Shown one piece after another: positions 1-5,551 of a DNA stretch of 7,906 nt. The translations under genes and the position numbers were made by a program. Position 1 is the stretch's first letter; every line of letters begins with the position of its first letter. Source of the stretch: Armatimonadota bacterium (GTDB taxonomy: Bacteria > Armatimonadota > UBA10988 > DTZQ01); assembly GCA_012961305.1 (NCBI GenBank), contig DTZQ01000512.1:1-7906 (forward strand), given 5' to 3'. The notes beneath the pieces were generated by a model. That model was given only the letters and a program-made list of their open reading frames with translations. It did no database searches and was not told the DNA's origin.

Positions 1-4
1 AAAG

Positions 5-79
5 GGTGGCTGCATCGCGGTGGCAGGGGCGTGGCCTGCATCGAGGTAGCCAGCGGTGGCTGTATCGCGGTGGAAGGGA
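5..79. repeat. Imperfect 25-bp tandem repeat, about three units
   Basis: Three consecutive units of about 25 bp start near 5, 30 and 55. Units one and three share GGTGGCTGYATCGCGGTGG (5-23 and 55-73) with one C/T difference and a period of exactly 50. The middle unit (about 30-54, GTGGCCTGCATCGAGGTAGC) is more diverged and has an extra C. The period is not a multiple of three, so this is unlikely to be a protein repeat. It lies just downstream of the Nudix-fold gene stop and may continue beyond the left window edge. Arms such as AGCCA/TGGCT (48-52/57-61) could fold, but no T-run supports calling a terminator. Confidence 0.6.
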
Positions 80-90
80 GGTGTAAGCGT

Positions 91-585
91 TCAACCATCA
101 GCCGGCGAATCTTCCTGCAACCACTCCAGATACAGCCGGGTACAATCGCCCAATTTCCCCGCTTCATAGAGTCGACGGGCCTCGGCGGGCGGAAAGGACG
201 TCCGGGCCTTTAGCCATTCATAGGCTTCGTACCCGGGCAGTTGCTCAGGCAGGTCTCCTTGCAGTCGCCCCTGCACTACGTGCATGAGCAGGAAGTATTC
301 CTCGACGCTCTCCACGGGGATGTCAGGCCGTAGGATTTTCCGCAGCCGTCTCCTATCCCGTCGGGCCAAACCCATGTTCACCCAGGCGAGGTCGGTGACC
401 TCCGTGCCCAACTTCCGCCGTCCAATAGCCCGCGCGGTGCCGAAGATGGATTCCTCTGGCCCAAAGGACTTGGCCGGCAGACTCCAGCAGTTGGGGTACT
501 CGTCCTCTACAGCTCGCCGCCGAACGAAAAGCGTTTCTCCACATTGATTGACCAGGGCCAGGGACACCGCTTGTACCAGTTTCAT
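91..585 (-). CDS. Nudix-fold protein with degenerate Nudix box
   Basis: The protein has 164 aa. The N-terminal half has Nudix-fold character: a first strand (residues 4-12), then ETLFVRRR (17-24), then YPNCWSLP (30-37), the position where Nudix enzymes usually have W-x-L-P-G-G. The following helix (about 42-62, ending GRRKLGTEV) sits where the Nudix box GX5EX7REUXEEXGU should be. The two metal-binding glutamates before the conserved Gly are replaced by Arg57 and Lys58, so classical pyrophosphohydrolase activity is doubtful. The C-terminal part has VEEYFLLMHV (94-103) and YEAYEWL (119-125), like the later strands of the fold. The ATG at 585 was chosen because AAGGGGGGTG lies just upstream. An in-frame ATG at 618 would add 11 residues, and the one at 663 lies upstream of the promoter. 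It is a single-gene unit, divergent from hslVU. It may be a diverged hydrolase or a ligand-binding or regulatory Nudix domain; its substrate cannot be read from sequence. Confidence 0.8.
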   Translation of the reverse strand: MKLVQAVSLALVNQCGETLFVRRRAVEDEYPNCWSLPAKSFGPEESIFGTARAIGRRKLGTEVTDLAWVNMGLARRDRRRLRKILRPDIPVESVEEYFLLMHVVQGRLQGDLPEQLPGYEAYEWLKARTSFPPAEARRLYEAGKLGDCTRLYLEWLQEDSPADG

Positions 586-598
586 TCGCTCACCCCCC

Positions 599-631
599 TT
601 ACGCTTTACTCCTTGCATTTTACGCTTTACT
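599..631 (-). repeat. 12-bp direct repeat at 21-bp period in the Nudix gene leader
   Basis: AGTAAAGCGTAA occurs twice, perfectly, reading toward the gene: at 631-620 and 610-599. The offset is 21 bp, about two helical turns. The first copy covers the predicted transcription start (about 628) and the second abuts the Shine-Dalgarno sequence. Same-face spacing at this location suits a repressor operator, but a chance local duplication is also possible. Confidence 0.6.
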
Positions 632-634
632 TTT

Positions 635-663
635 ATTGTACACCATCTCGGCAACAACGTCAA
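635..663 (-). promoter_or_regulatory. Sigma70-type promoter of the Nudix-fold gene
   Basis: On the minus strand, TTGACG (663-658) and TACAAT (640-635) are separated by exactly 17 bp. Each differs from the consensus hexamer at one position. The predicted transcription start is near 628, giving a leader of about 43 nt before the ATG at 585. Confidence 0.8.
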
Positions 664-666
664 CCG

Positions 667-717
667 GGAACGGTAATTGTTCCAATTTCCAGGGGGTAAC
701 CGTTCAGGTTATCGGAG
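667..717. promoter_or_regulatory. Cluster of inverted repeats upstream of the Nudix promoter
   Basis: Three dyads crowd the sequence immediately upstream of the -35 box at 658-663. GGAAC/GTTCC has arms 667-671 and 679-683. GAACGGT/ACCGTTC has arms 668-674 and 699-705. GGTAACC/GGTTATC has arms near 695-701 and 707-713, with one G-T pair. The first two share bases, so they cannot form together. They may be transcription factor sites for the leftward promoter. Confidence 0.35.
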
Positions 718-731
718 GAAGTTCTGGGCTC

Positions 732-797
732 TGGCCCTCACCCCCGGCCCCTGCCTCCACCTCTTCCTCCTCGTTTGCAGAGGAGTGGGGAGGAGGC
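732..797. repeat. GC-rich palindromic element, copy 1
   Basis: The element opens with TGGCCCTCACCCCCGGCCC (732-750). A long imperfect hairpin follows: outer arms GCCTCC/GGAGGC (753-758/792-797) and inner arms CTCCTC/GAGGAG (767-772/780-785), closing on a 7-nt loop. The opening 19-mer recurs at 901-919 with three C/T differences, so this looks like a decayed copy of a dispersed intergenic palindrome. It is noncoding, lying between the Nudix gene promoter and the hslV promoter. Confidence 0.55.
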
Positions 798-846
798 TGA
801 ACAGTTGCCCAAGTTGTGAAATTGACCCTACTCAAGTCCTTGCCCA

Positions 847-875
847 TTGACAAACTGGTCAGGATAGGCTAAAAT
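847..875 (+). promoter_or_regulatory. Sigma70-type promoter of hslVU
   Basis: Perfect TTGACA (847-852) and TAAAAT (870-875) are separated by 17 bp. Transcription would start near 882 and leave a leader of about 135 nt before hslV. No CIRCE-type heat-shock operator was seen near it, so vegetative expression is the simplest reading. Confidence 0.8.
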
Positions 876-882
876 GTAAGTA

Positions 883-960
883 GATTGGTAACTACTCTGG
901 TGGCCCTTATCCCCGGCCTTTCTAAAGGGGCGAGGGGGTCCTTTGGAGTCAGGGGCTTCA
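883..960 (+). promoter_or_regulatory. Structured hslV leader with GC-rich palindrome copy 2
   Basis: Three potential hairpins lie in the predicted leader. AGTAG/CTACT is near 883-900. CCCC/GGGG (911-914/934-937) encloses CCTT/AAGG (917-920/925-928). GGGGC/GCCTC with a TTCA loop is near 954-967. The second is part of the 19-mer repeat TGGCCCTTATCCCCGGCCT (901-919), which matches copy 1 at 732-750 at 16 of 19 positions. No known riboswitch was recognised and no T-run follows, so the element may be only a repeat insertion that became transcribed leader. Confidence 0.45.
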
Positions 961-1004
961 GCCTCATCGAGATGGCGCAATAGGTTATCTGTGGGGAACA
1001 GCAT

Positions 1005-1010
1005 GGAGGA
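1005..1010 (+). promoter_or_regulatory. Ribosome binding site deciding the hslV start
   Basis: GGAGGA lies 7 nt before the ATG at 1018. It favours this start over the in-frame ATG at 1003, which would contain the site within its own coding sequence. Confidence 0.75.
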
Positions 1011-1017
1011 CGGCGGG

Positions 1018-1560
1018 ATGAAAGTGCACGGTACGACCATTGTTGCGGTGCGGCACAGGGGACAAGTGGCGGTGGCTGGTGACGGACAGGTGAGTGTGAA
1101 CGACACCATCATGAAGAGCCACGCCCGGAAAGTACAGCGGCTTGGGGAAGGCAAAGTCATTGGCGGCTTTGCTGGGGGGGTGGCTGATGCGATGACCCTG
1201 TTTGACAAGTTTCGGGAAAAACTGGAGGAGGCTCGCGGCAACCTGCGGCGAGCCGCGGTAGAACTGGCCAAGGAATGGCGCACCGACCGGTTTCTGCGCC
1301 ACTTGGAAGCCATGCTTTTGGTAGTAGATGCAGATACTATGCTCCTTATCTCCGGGCAGGGAGATGTAATTGAACCTGATGACAATGTTATCGCCATCGG
1401 GTCAGGTGGAGGCTATGCTTTGGCGGCGGCCAAGGCCCTGGTAGCCCATTCTGACCTGTCCGCTCCCGAAATTGCCCGTACCGCCTTGGAAATCGCCGCT
1501 TCGATTTGTGTGTACACCAACAGGGAAATCACCCTGGAAGTACTGGGGAGAGAGCCATGA
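1018..1560 (+). CDS. hslV: HslV, peptidase subunit of the HslUV protease
   Basis: The protein has 180 aa, the usual HslV length. HslV forms a double hexameric threonine peptidase in the cytoplasm and degrades proteins unfolded by HslU. The sequence starts MKVHGTTIVAVR. The catalytic Thr is residue 6, so the first five residues ending in Gly look like a short propeptide removed to expose the N-terminal Thr. Counting from that Thr, the expected partners fall in place: Asp (residue 22, in AGDGQ), Lys (residue 38, in ARKV) and Ser (residue 129, in IGSGG). Family blocks GGFAGGVADAMTLF (49-62), AVELAKEWRTD (80-90) and ICVYTN (163-168) are clear. The ATG at 1018 is supported by GGAGGA 7 nt upstream and by the propeptide pattern. 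Its stop overlaps the hslU start by 4 bp (ATGA), indicating translational coupling. Identity is secure. Confidence 0.97.
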   Translation: MKVHGTTIVAVRHRGQVAVAGDGQVSVNDTIMKSHARKVQRLGEGKVIGGFAGGVADAMTLFDKFREKLEEARGNLRRAAVELAKEWRTDRFLRHLEAMLLVVDADTMLLISGQGDVIEPDDNVIAIGSGGGYALAAAKALVAHSDLSAPEIARTALEIAASICVYTNREITLEVLGREP

Positions 1561-3008
1561 AACAGCGGGACTTAACTCCACGGGAAATCGTGGCGGAACT
1601 GGACAAATATATCATCGGCCAGGATGAGGCCAAGCGGGCAGTGGCGATTGCCCTGCGGAACCGCTATCGGCGGCGGCAACTGCCTCCGGAGTTGCAGGAG
1701 GAAGTTATTCCCAAAAACATCCTCATGATTGGCAGCACCGGCATCGGCAAGACAGAAATTGCCCGGCGGCTGGCGAAATTGGCCAATGCTCCCTTCGTGA
1801 AGGTGGAGGCTACTAAATTCACCGAAGTCGGCTATGTGGGTCGAGACGTAGATTCCATGGTGCGGGACTTGATGGACGTGGCCATTCGCATGGTGGAGGA
1901 AGAAAAATTCGCCGAAGTGCGGGAGGAAGCCCTGCGCCGTGCGGTGGAACGAATTGTGGACGCCCTGGAGCCTTCCACCAAGAGACGGCGCCGACGCCAC
2001 ATTAGCCATCTCCCTCCCCAAATGCGTCAGGTGATGGAAGGTATAGCCTCCCAGTTGGGACTCGAAGAAGTGGAAATCGTGGAGGAGGAAAACGCTCCCC
2101 TCGAAGAGCCTGACCGGCCCCCTCGCGAAAGCCTTATGCGCCGTCGGGAGGAGACTCGAAGACGAGTGATGTCCGGTGAACTGGACGGCAAACTGGTGGA
2201 AATTGAGGTGGAGGAGAGTCAGGCACCCGTGTTTAACATCTGGTCGGGCATGGGAGAGGAAATCATCAGCATGCAAGACGCCCTGGGAGGGTTCTTCCCT
2301 CCCCGGCGGCGCAAGCGCAAGGTACCCGTAGCCGAGGCCAAGGAAATACTTGCCCACGAGGAAGCCCAAAAACTGGTGGACCGCGATACCCTTGTGCGCG
2401 AGGCCATTGACCGGGTGGAAAACGACGGCATCATTTTCATTGACGAATTGGACAAAGTTGCCGGCCGAGAATCGGGACCTGGCCCGGACGTGTCCCGGGA
2501 GGGAGTGCAGCGGGACATTCTTCCCGTGGTAGAAGGCTGTACGGTGATGACCAAATACGGACCGGTGAACACTTCCCACATCCTGTTCATTGCTGCCGGG
2601 GCTTTCCATGTAACTAAACCTTCGGACCTCATTCCCGAATTGCAGGGGCGGTTTCCCATTCGTGTCGAACTGCAAAGTTTGACCAAGGAAGACCTCAAGC
2701 AAATCCTGGTCGAACCCCGCAATTCCCTCATTCGCCAGTACACCGCCTTGCTGGAGACCGAAGGAGTGAAAGTGGAATTCACCCCCGAGGCCATTGACGA
2801 AATTGCCGAAATTGCCTGTCAGGTAAATGAGCAGATGGAGGACATCGGTGCTCGCCGGCTCCAGACAGTCATGGAGAAACTGCTGGACGAACTGAGTTTT
2901 GCCGCCCCGGACATCGGCGAAACCAAAGTAACTATTACCCGCGAGTACGTGCGCCAGCGGTTGGCCGACATCGTTAAAGATGAGGACCTGAGCCGCTATA
3001 TCCTGTGA
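1557..3008 (+). CDS. hslU: HslU, AAA+ ATPase subunit of the HslUV protease
   Basis: The protein has 483 aa and is complete. It is the hexameric unfoldase that recognises, unfolds and threads substrates into HslV. The N-terminal block LTPREIVAELDKYIIGQDEAK (6-26) is typical. Walker A is GSTGIGKT (59-66), with Ser where many homologues have Pro. The pore loop is GYVGRD (92-97). Walker B is IIFIDELDK (292-300). The arginine-finger region is ELQGRFPIR (361-369), and the sensor 2 region is EDIGARRLQ (428-436). The C-terminal tail SRYIL is the part that docks into HslV. The intermediate I domain (about 110-250) carries a strongly basic stretch (TKRRRRRH, 141-148) and an acidic one (EEVEIVEEE, 170-178). 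GGGGAG (1545-1550) lies 6 nt before the ATG, which overlaps the hslV stop. The gene ends one base before the stop of the convergent permease operon, leaving no room for a terminator. Confidence 0.97.
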   Translation: MKQRDLTPREIVAELDKYIIGQDEAKRAVAIALRNRYRRRQLPPELQEEVIPKNILMIGSTGIGKTEIARRLAKLANAPFVKVEATKFTEVGYVGRDVDSMVRDLMDVAIRMVEEEKFAEVREEALRRAVERIVDALEPSTKRRRRRHISHLPPQMRQVMEGIASQLGLEEVEIVEEENAPLEEPDRPPRESLMRRREETRRRVMSGELDGKLVEIEVEESQAPVFNIWSGMGEEIISMQDALGGFFPPRRRKRKVPVAEAKEILAHEEAQKLVDRDTLVREAIDRVENDGIIFIDELDKVAGRESGPGPDVSREGVQRDILPVVEGCTVMTKYGPVNTSHILFIAAGAFHVTKPSDLIPELQGRFPIRVELQSLTKEDLKQILVEPRNSLIRQYTALLETEGVKVEFTPEAIDEIAEIACQVNEQMEDIGARRLQTVMEKLLDELSFAAPDIGETKVTITREYVRQRLADIVKDEDLSRYIL

Positions 3009-3009
3009 T

Positions 3010-3828
3010 TCACTGCAAGGCCCCGGCGGTCAGGCCGCGGATGATATGCCTCTGAGCCAGGAAGTACACACCCAACGCCGGGTAGACCGCCAGCACTAAG
3101 GCGGCGTTAACCCCAGCCAAATCCCATCCATGTTCCGCAGAGAACTCCATGAGGGCTAAGGGCAAAGTGCGCAAATGGGGTCGGTCAATGAAGGTCAGGG
3201 CGAAGACCAACTCGTTCCACATGGCAACGAAGTTGAAGATTACCACGGTGGCCATGGCCGGGCGGCTCAAGGGCAGGGCCAAGCGCCAGAAGCGGCCCCA
3301 CACGGAACAGCCGTCCAAGACGGCGGCTTCCTCCAGTTCCCGCGGCAAACCGGCGAAGAAACCCCGCAGGATGAGGATGGACACCGGCAGAGCGAAGGCA
3401 GTATAGGGGCCCAGGAGGGCTCCATAGGTGTTGCGCAGCCCCAGTCGCTCTAACAGGGTGTAGAGGGGAATGAGGGTAATGTGAATGGGCAGCACCATCC
3501 CGGCCAGGAAGAGATAAAACAGCACTTCCCGGCCGCGAAAGCGCAGGCGGGCAAAAGCGTATCCTGCCCCGGCGGAGAACAAGGCAGCCATCAATCCCGC
3601 AAGCACAGCCACCAAGAGGCTGTTGAAATAGGCCCGGCGGAACCCCCCACTCTGCCAAGCCTGTACCAGATTCTCCCCCGTGGGAGGATGGGGCAAAGCC
3701 CACACATTGGCGCTGATTTGGGCATTGGTCTTTAGGGCCGTGTAACCCATCCACAGCAGGGGAAATCCAGCGAGGAGCAGGGTCCCTAAAGCCACCAAGT
3801 ACAGTGGCCAGCGGCGTAATTCGCGCAT
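3010..3828 (-). CDS. Carbohydrate-type ABC transporter permease, MalG/UgpE-like
   Basis: The protein has 272 aa, typical of the second permease of sugar importers (CUT1 family). Hydrophobic segments consistent with six membrane spans run from about residues 8-28, 70-94, 103-123, 137-157, 190-212 and 242-260. The cytoplasmic EAA loop that contacts the ATPase is clear at 167-187 (EEAAVLDGCSVWGRF then LALPLSRPA). The N-terminal pattern (LKTNAQISAN, NLVQAWQ, FNSLLVA) is also usual for this family. GGAGG (3840-3836) sits 7 nt before the ATG, inside the end of the upstream permease gene, and only 3 bp separate the two genes, so they are one operon. No ATPase or binding-protein gene follows, because hslU lies immediately downstream in convergent orientation. 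The sugar transported cannot be inferred. Confidence 0.92.
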   Translation of the reverse strand: MRELRRWPLYLVALGTLLLAGFPLLWMGYTALKTNAQISANVWALPHPPTGENLVQAWQSGGFRRAYFNSLLVAVLAGLMAALFSAGAGYAFARLRFRGREVLFYLFLAGMVLPIHITLIPLYTLLERLGLRNTYGALLGPYTAFALPVSILILRGFFAGLPRELEEAAVLDGCSVWGRFWRLALPLSRPAMATVVIFNFVAMWNELVFALTFIDRPHLRTLPLALMEFSAEHGWDLAGVNAALVLAVYPALGVYFLAQRHIIRGLTAGALQ

Positions 3829-3831
3829 TGT

Positions 3832-4743
3832 TTAGCCTCCTACGCTTGCTTCTGCTCGCCGGGCCATGCCCGCTGAAAAGGCGATGGCTACCGCCAGGGA
3901 AATGCCAAATAGGGCCACTGCCACCGCGCTGCCGTAGCCCATCCGCTGCTGGTCGAAGGCCAATTTGTACATGTATGTAGCCACCAATTCCGTGGCATGA
4001 GGATAAGGCCCATCCCCGCGGGTCATGACGTAGATGATGTCGAAATATTTCAGCGAGCCGACCAGAGATAGGGTGGCAGAAATGGTAGCCACGCGAGCCA
4101 GCAGAGGGATGGTAACGTAGCGCAGCACTTGTCCCTCCGTTGCCCCGTCCAGCCGGGCGGCCTCGTGCAGTTCCTCCGGAATGGTCTGAATGCCAGCCGT
4201 AAATAGTACCAAATGGAACCCCACATAGCGCCAACAGACCGTCACTATTACCGCCCACAGCGATAAATCCGGGTCGCTCTCGCCCAACCAGCCGTGAGTC
4301 CATCCTTCTCCTCCCCAAGCAGCCAGGGCTGAATTGAGCAAGCCGTGGGCTTCCAGGGGCGCGTAAATGAAAGTCCACAGTACTGCAATAGCCACCGTAG
4401 GCATGACCATAGGAGCGAAGGAAACCGTGCGAAACAGTCCCTCCCCGCGCAGGCCCCGAGTGAACACCACGGCCAACAGGAACGCTAAGGGCAATTGTAG
4501 GAGCAGCGACATTATTAGCAGGATGGCATTGTGTCCCAACGCCTGCCAGAATACGGCATCCTGGACTAAGGCCCGAAAGTTGGCCAGGCCCACATAAGTT
4601 TTGTGCTCACCCACCCCCGACCAGGCGAACAGGCTGTAGTACAGCGATTGGCCCATGGGCAACAGCACCCACAGCGCGTACACGGCTAATGCGGGCAGCA
4701 GAAACAAGTAGGCCGCCCCTGCAGGTTCCCACTTACGCCTCAT
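3832..4743 (-). CDS. Carbohydrate-type ABC transporter permease, MalF/UgpA-like
   Basis: The protein has 303 aa and is the first permease of a sugar-type (CUT1) importer. It has an N-terminal span (10-30) ending LLPMGQSLYYSLFAW, then the family phrase YVGLANFRALV (50-60). Further spans fall at about 70-94, 108-128, 162-184, 216-236 and 270-292. The EAA loop is EAARLDGATEGQVLRYVTIP (194-213). The late motif FDIIYVMTRGDGP (234-246) followed by TELVATYMYK is characteristic. GGAGA lies 7 nt upstream of the ATG at 4743, and a consensus promoter lies about 50 bp upstream. It is the promoter-proximal gene of a two-permease operon. Importers of this class normally need an extracellular substrate-binding protein and a cytoplasmic ATPase, and neither is encoded here. 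They may be elsewhere, for instance a shared MsiK/UgpC-like ATPase. Confidence 0.93.
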   Translation of the reverse strand: MRRKWEPAGAAYLFLLPALAVYALWVLLPMGQSLYYSLFAWSGVGEHKTYVGLANFRALVQDAVFWQALGHNAILLIMSLLLQLPLAFLLAVVFTRGLRGEGLFRTVSFAPMVMPTVAIAVLWTFIYAPLEAHGLLNSALAAWGGEGWTHGWLGESDPDLSLWAVIVTVCWRYVGFHLVLFTAGIQTIPEELHEAARLDGATEGQVLRYVTIPLLARVATISATLSLVGSLKYFDIIYVMTRGDGPYPHATELVATYMYKLAFDQQRMGYGSAVAVALFGISLAVAIAFSAGMARRAEASVGG

Positions 4744-4789
4744 GAATTTTTCTCCTCAACTCTCCTATTCTCACCTTTTCCCAACTTCC

Positions 4790-4819
4790 ATTATACTCCC
4801 CAGGCGGCTCGCTCGTCAA
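4790..4819 (-). promoter_or_regulatory. Sigma70-type promoter of the permease operon
   Basis: On the minus strand, TTGACG (4819-4814) and a perfect TATAAT (4795-4790) are separated by 18 bp. Transcription should start near 4783, giving a leader of about 40 nt. Its -35 box lies only 13 bp from the candidate -35 box of the divergent sigma-factor promoter. Confidence 0.8.
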
Positions 4820-4832
4820 GGAGAGTTTCTAT

Positions 4833-4861
4833 TTGCGGGGAAACAGGAAATGTGTTATAAT
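4833..4861 (+). promoter_or_regulatory. Promoter of the ECF sigma operon (extended -10)
   Basis: The sequence TGTTATAAT (4853-4861) gives a consensus -10 box preceded by the extended TGn motif. A poor -35 match, TTGCGG (4833-4838), lies 17 bp upstream. The extended -10 would compensate for it. The start of transcription should be near 4868. This looks like a housekeeping promoter. I see no convincing ECF-type -35/-10 pair, so autoregulation is not shown. Confidence 0.7.
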
Positions 4862-4884
4862 AAATTGACCGCTTTTCGAGAATG

Positions 4885-4909
4885 GAGCAACTATTTCACT
4901 TGGTTGCTC
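4885..4909 (+). promoter_or_regulatory. Perfect hairpin/dyad in the ECF sigma leader
   Basis: GAGCAAC (4885-4891) and GTTGCTC (4903-4909) are perfect inverted arms. A T-G pair and an A-T pair extend the stem to 9 bp, leaving a 7-nt loop (4894-4900). It lies in the predicted leader, 2 nt before GGAAAGG (4912-4918) and 21 nt before the chosen start. It could be an RNA hairpin modulating ribosome access or a DNA operator just downstream of the promoter. It is not a terminator, as no T-run follows. Confidence 0.5.
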
Positions 4910-4930
4910 ACGGAAAGGTATGAAGAAGTA

Positions 4931-5551
4931 ATGATTTTGGTTTTGCTTCACCGTCGCACACGGAAAGATTCAGCGGCTGCACGGGCGGCGTTTGAGGAAT
5001 TGCTCAAGCCCTGTTACCGCCAACTTTATAGCAGCGCGCTCGGCTTTACGCAAAACCCAGACGATGCAGAGGACTTGCTCCAGGAGGCCATCGTGCGGGC
5101 ATATTCTGCTTTTCACCAGTTTGAGCCGGGAACTAATTTCCGGGCTTGGTTGTTTCGTATTTTAACTAACACTTACATCAACGAATACCGCCGTAAACAG
5201 CGAAGCCCAGATTGGATTGCCTACGAAGATATTACTTATGAGGCGGAGGCGCAAGCCAGTCGGGAGGTTCCAGCGCTTGATTTGCCCGAAGAGGCTTTGC
5301 TGCGCCAGGTGCTGGATGAGGAGGTGGAAGCGGCCTTGCAAGCCCTCCCGGATGAGTTTCGCATAGTGGTTATTCTGTCCGACTTGCAGGGCTTTTCCTA
5401 TCAGGAAATAAGCGACCTGCTTAGGATTCCCATTGGCACGGTACGGTCGCGCCTGTTCAGGGGACGGCGGCAATTGCAGCGGCGTTTGGAGGAATACGCT
5501 CAGCGGCGCGGCCTGTTGCGGGAGGCCCACCGTGAAGAAGCAACCAATTGA
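4931..5551 (+). CDS. ECF-family RNA polymerase sigma factor
   Basis: The protein has 206 aa from the chosen ATG. It directs RNA polymerase to a specific regulon when released from its anti-sigma factor. Region 2 spans about 21-90: FEELLKPCYRQLYSSALGFT, then NPDDAEDLLQEAIVRAY (42-58) and FRAWLFRILTNTYINEYRRK (70-89). The latter resembles SigR/RpoE-type ECF factors. A linker with DLPEEALL (117-124) leads to region 4 (about 127-185), with the helix-turn-helix YQEISDLLRIPIGTVRSRLF (157-176). The reading frame is open much further upstream, but the ATG at 4931 is the first in-frame Met after the predicted transcription start and gives a normal family length. Its ribosome site is poor: GGAAAGG is 12 nt away and AAGAAG only 2 nt. 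A three-codon ORF (ATG AAG AAG TAA, 4920-4931) ends on this start codon. The 3' end overlaps the anti-sigma gene by 20 bp. Start confidence is moderate. Confidence 0.93.
   Translation: MILVLLHRRTRKDSAAARAAFEELLKPCYRQLYSSALGFTQNPDDAEDLLQEAIVRAYSAFHQFEPGTNFRAWLFRILTNTYINEYRRKQRSPDWIAYEDITYEAEAQASREVPALDLPEEALLRQVLDEEVEAALQALPDEFRIVVILSDLQGFSYQEISDLLRIPIGTVRSRLFRGRRQLQRRLEEYAQRRGLLREAHREEATN
5520..5525 (+). promoter_or_regulatory. Ribosome binding site deciding the anti-sigma GTG start
   Basis: GGGAGG lies 6 nt before GTG at 5532, within the sigma gene. It selects this start over an in-frame upstream GTG (5433) whose extra residues (rich in Gly, Cys and Arg) read as sigma coding sequence in another frame. 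Confidence 0.75.

Noticed and set aside
31..213. Plus-strand frame over the 25-bp repeat
   Set aside because: It overlaps the Nudix gene end, has no ribosome site, and the repeat period breaks frame.
847..1017. CIRCE or other heat-shock operator for hslVU
   Set aside because: No TTAGCACTC/GAGTGCTAA pair or similar dyad was found.
828..1397. Minus-strand frame over the hslV promoter and gene
   Set aside because: Ser/Thr/Pro-rich translation antisense to hslV, and it crosses a consensus forward promoter.
1572..2702. Long open frame (376 codons) on the minus strand opposite hslU
   Set aside because: It lies wholly antisense to a clearly conserved hslU, and its His/Phe-rich translation resembles no family; it is a codon-bias shadow.
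3185..4378. Long open frame (397 codons) on the minus strand across both permeases
   Set aside because: It runs in another frame over two well-recognised permease genes and has no coherent domain.
4833..4870. ECF-type autoregulated promoter (GGAAA-like -35 at about 4839) and a second -35-like TTGACC at 4865
   Set aside because: No matching ECF -10 at the required spacing, and no -10 hexamer 17 bp after TTGACC; the extended -10 promoter is the better call.
4742..4930. N-terminal extension of the ECF sigma gene
   Set aside because: The frame is open, but it runs through both divergent promoters and would make the protein much longer than the family; the extra residues show no sigma similarity.
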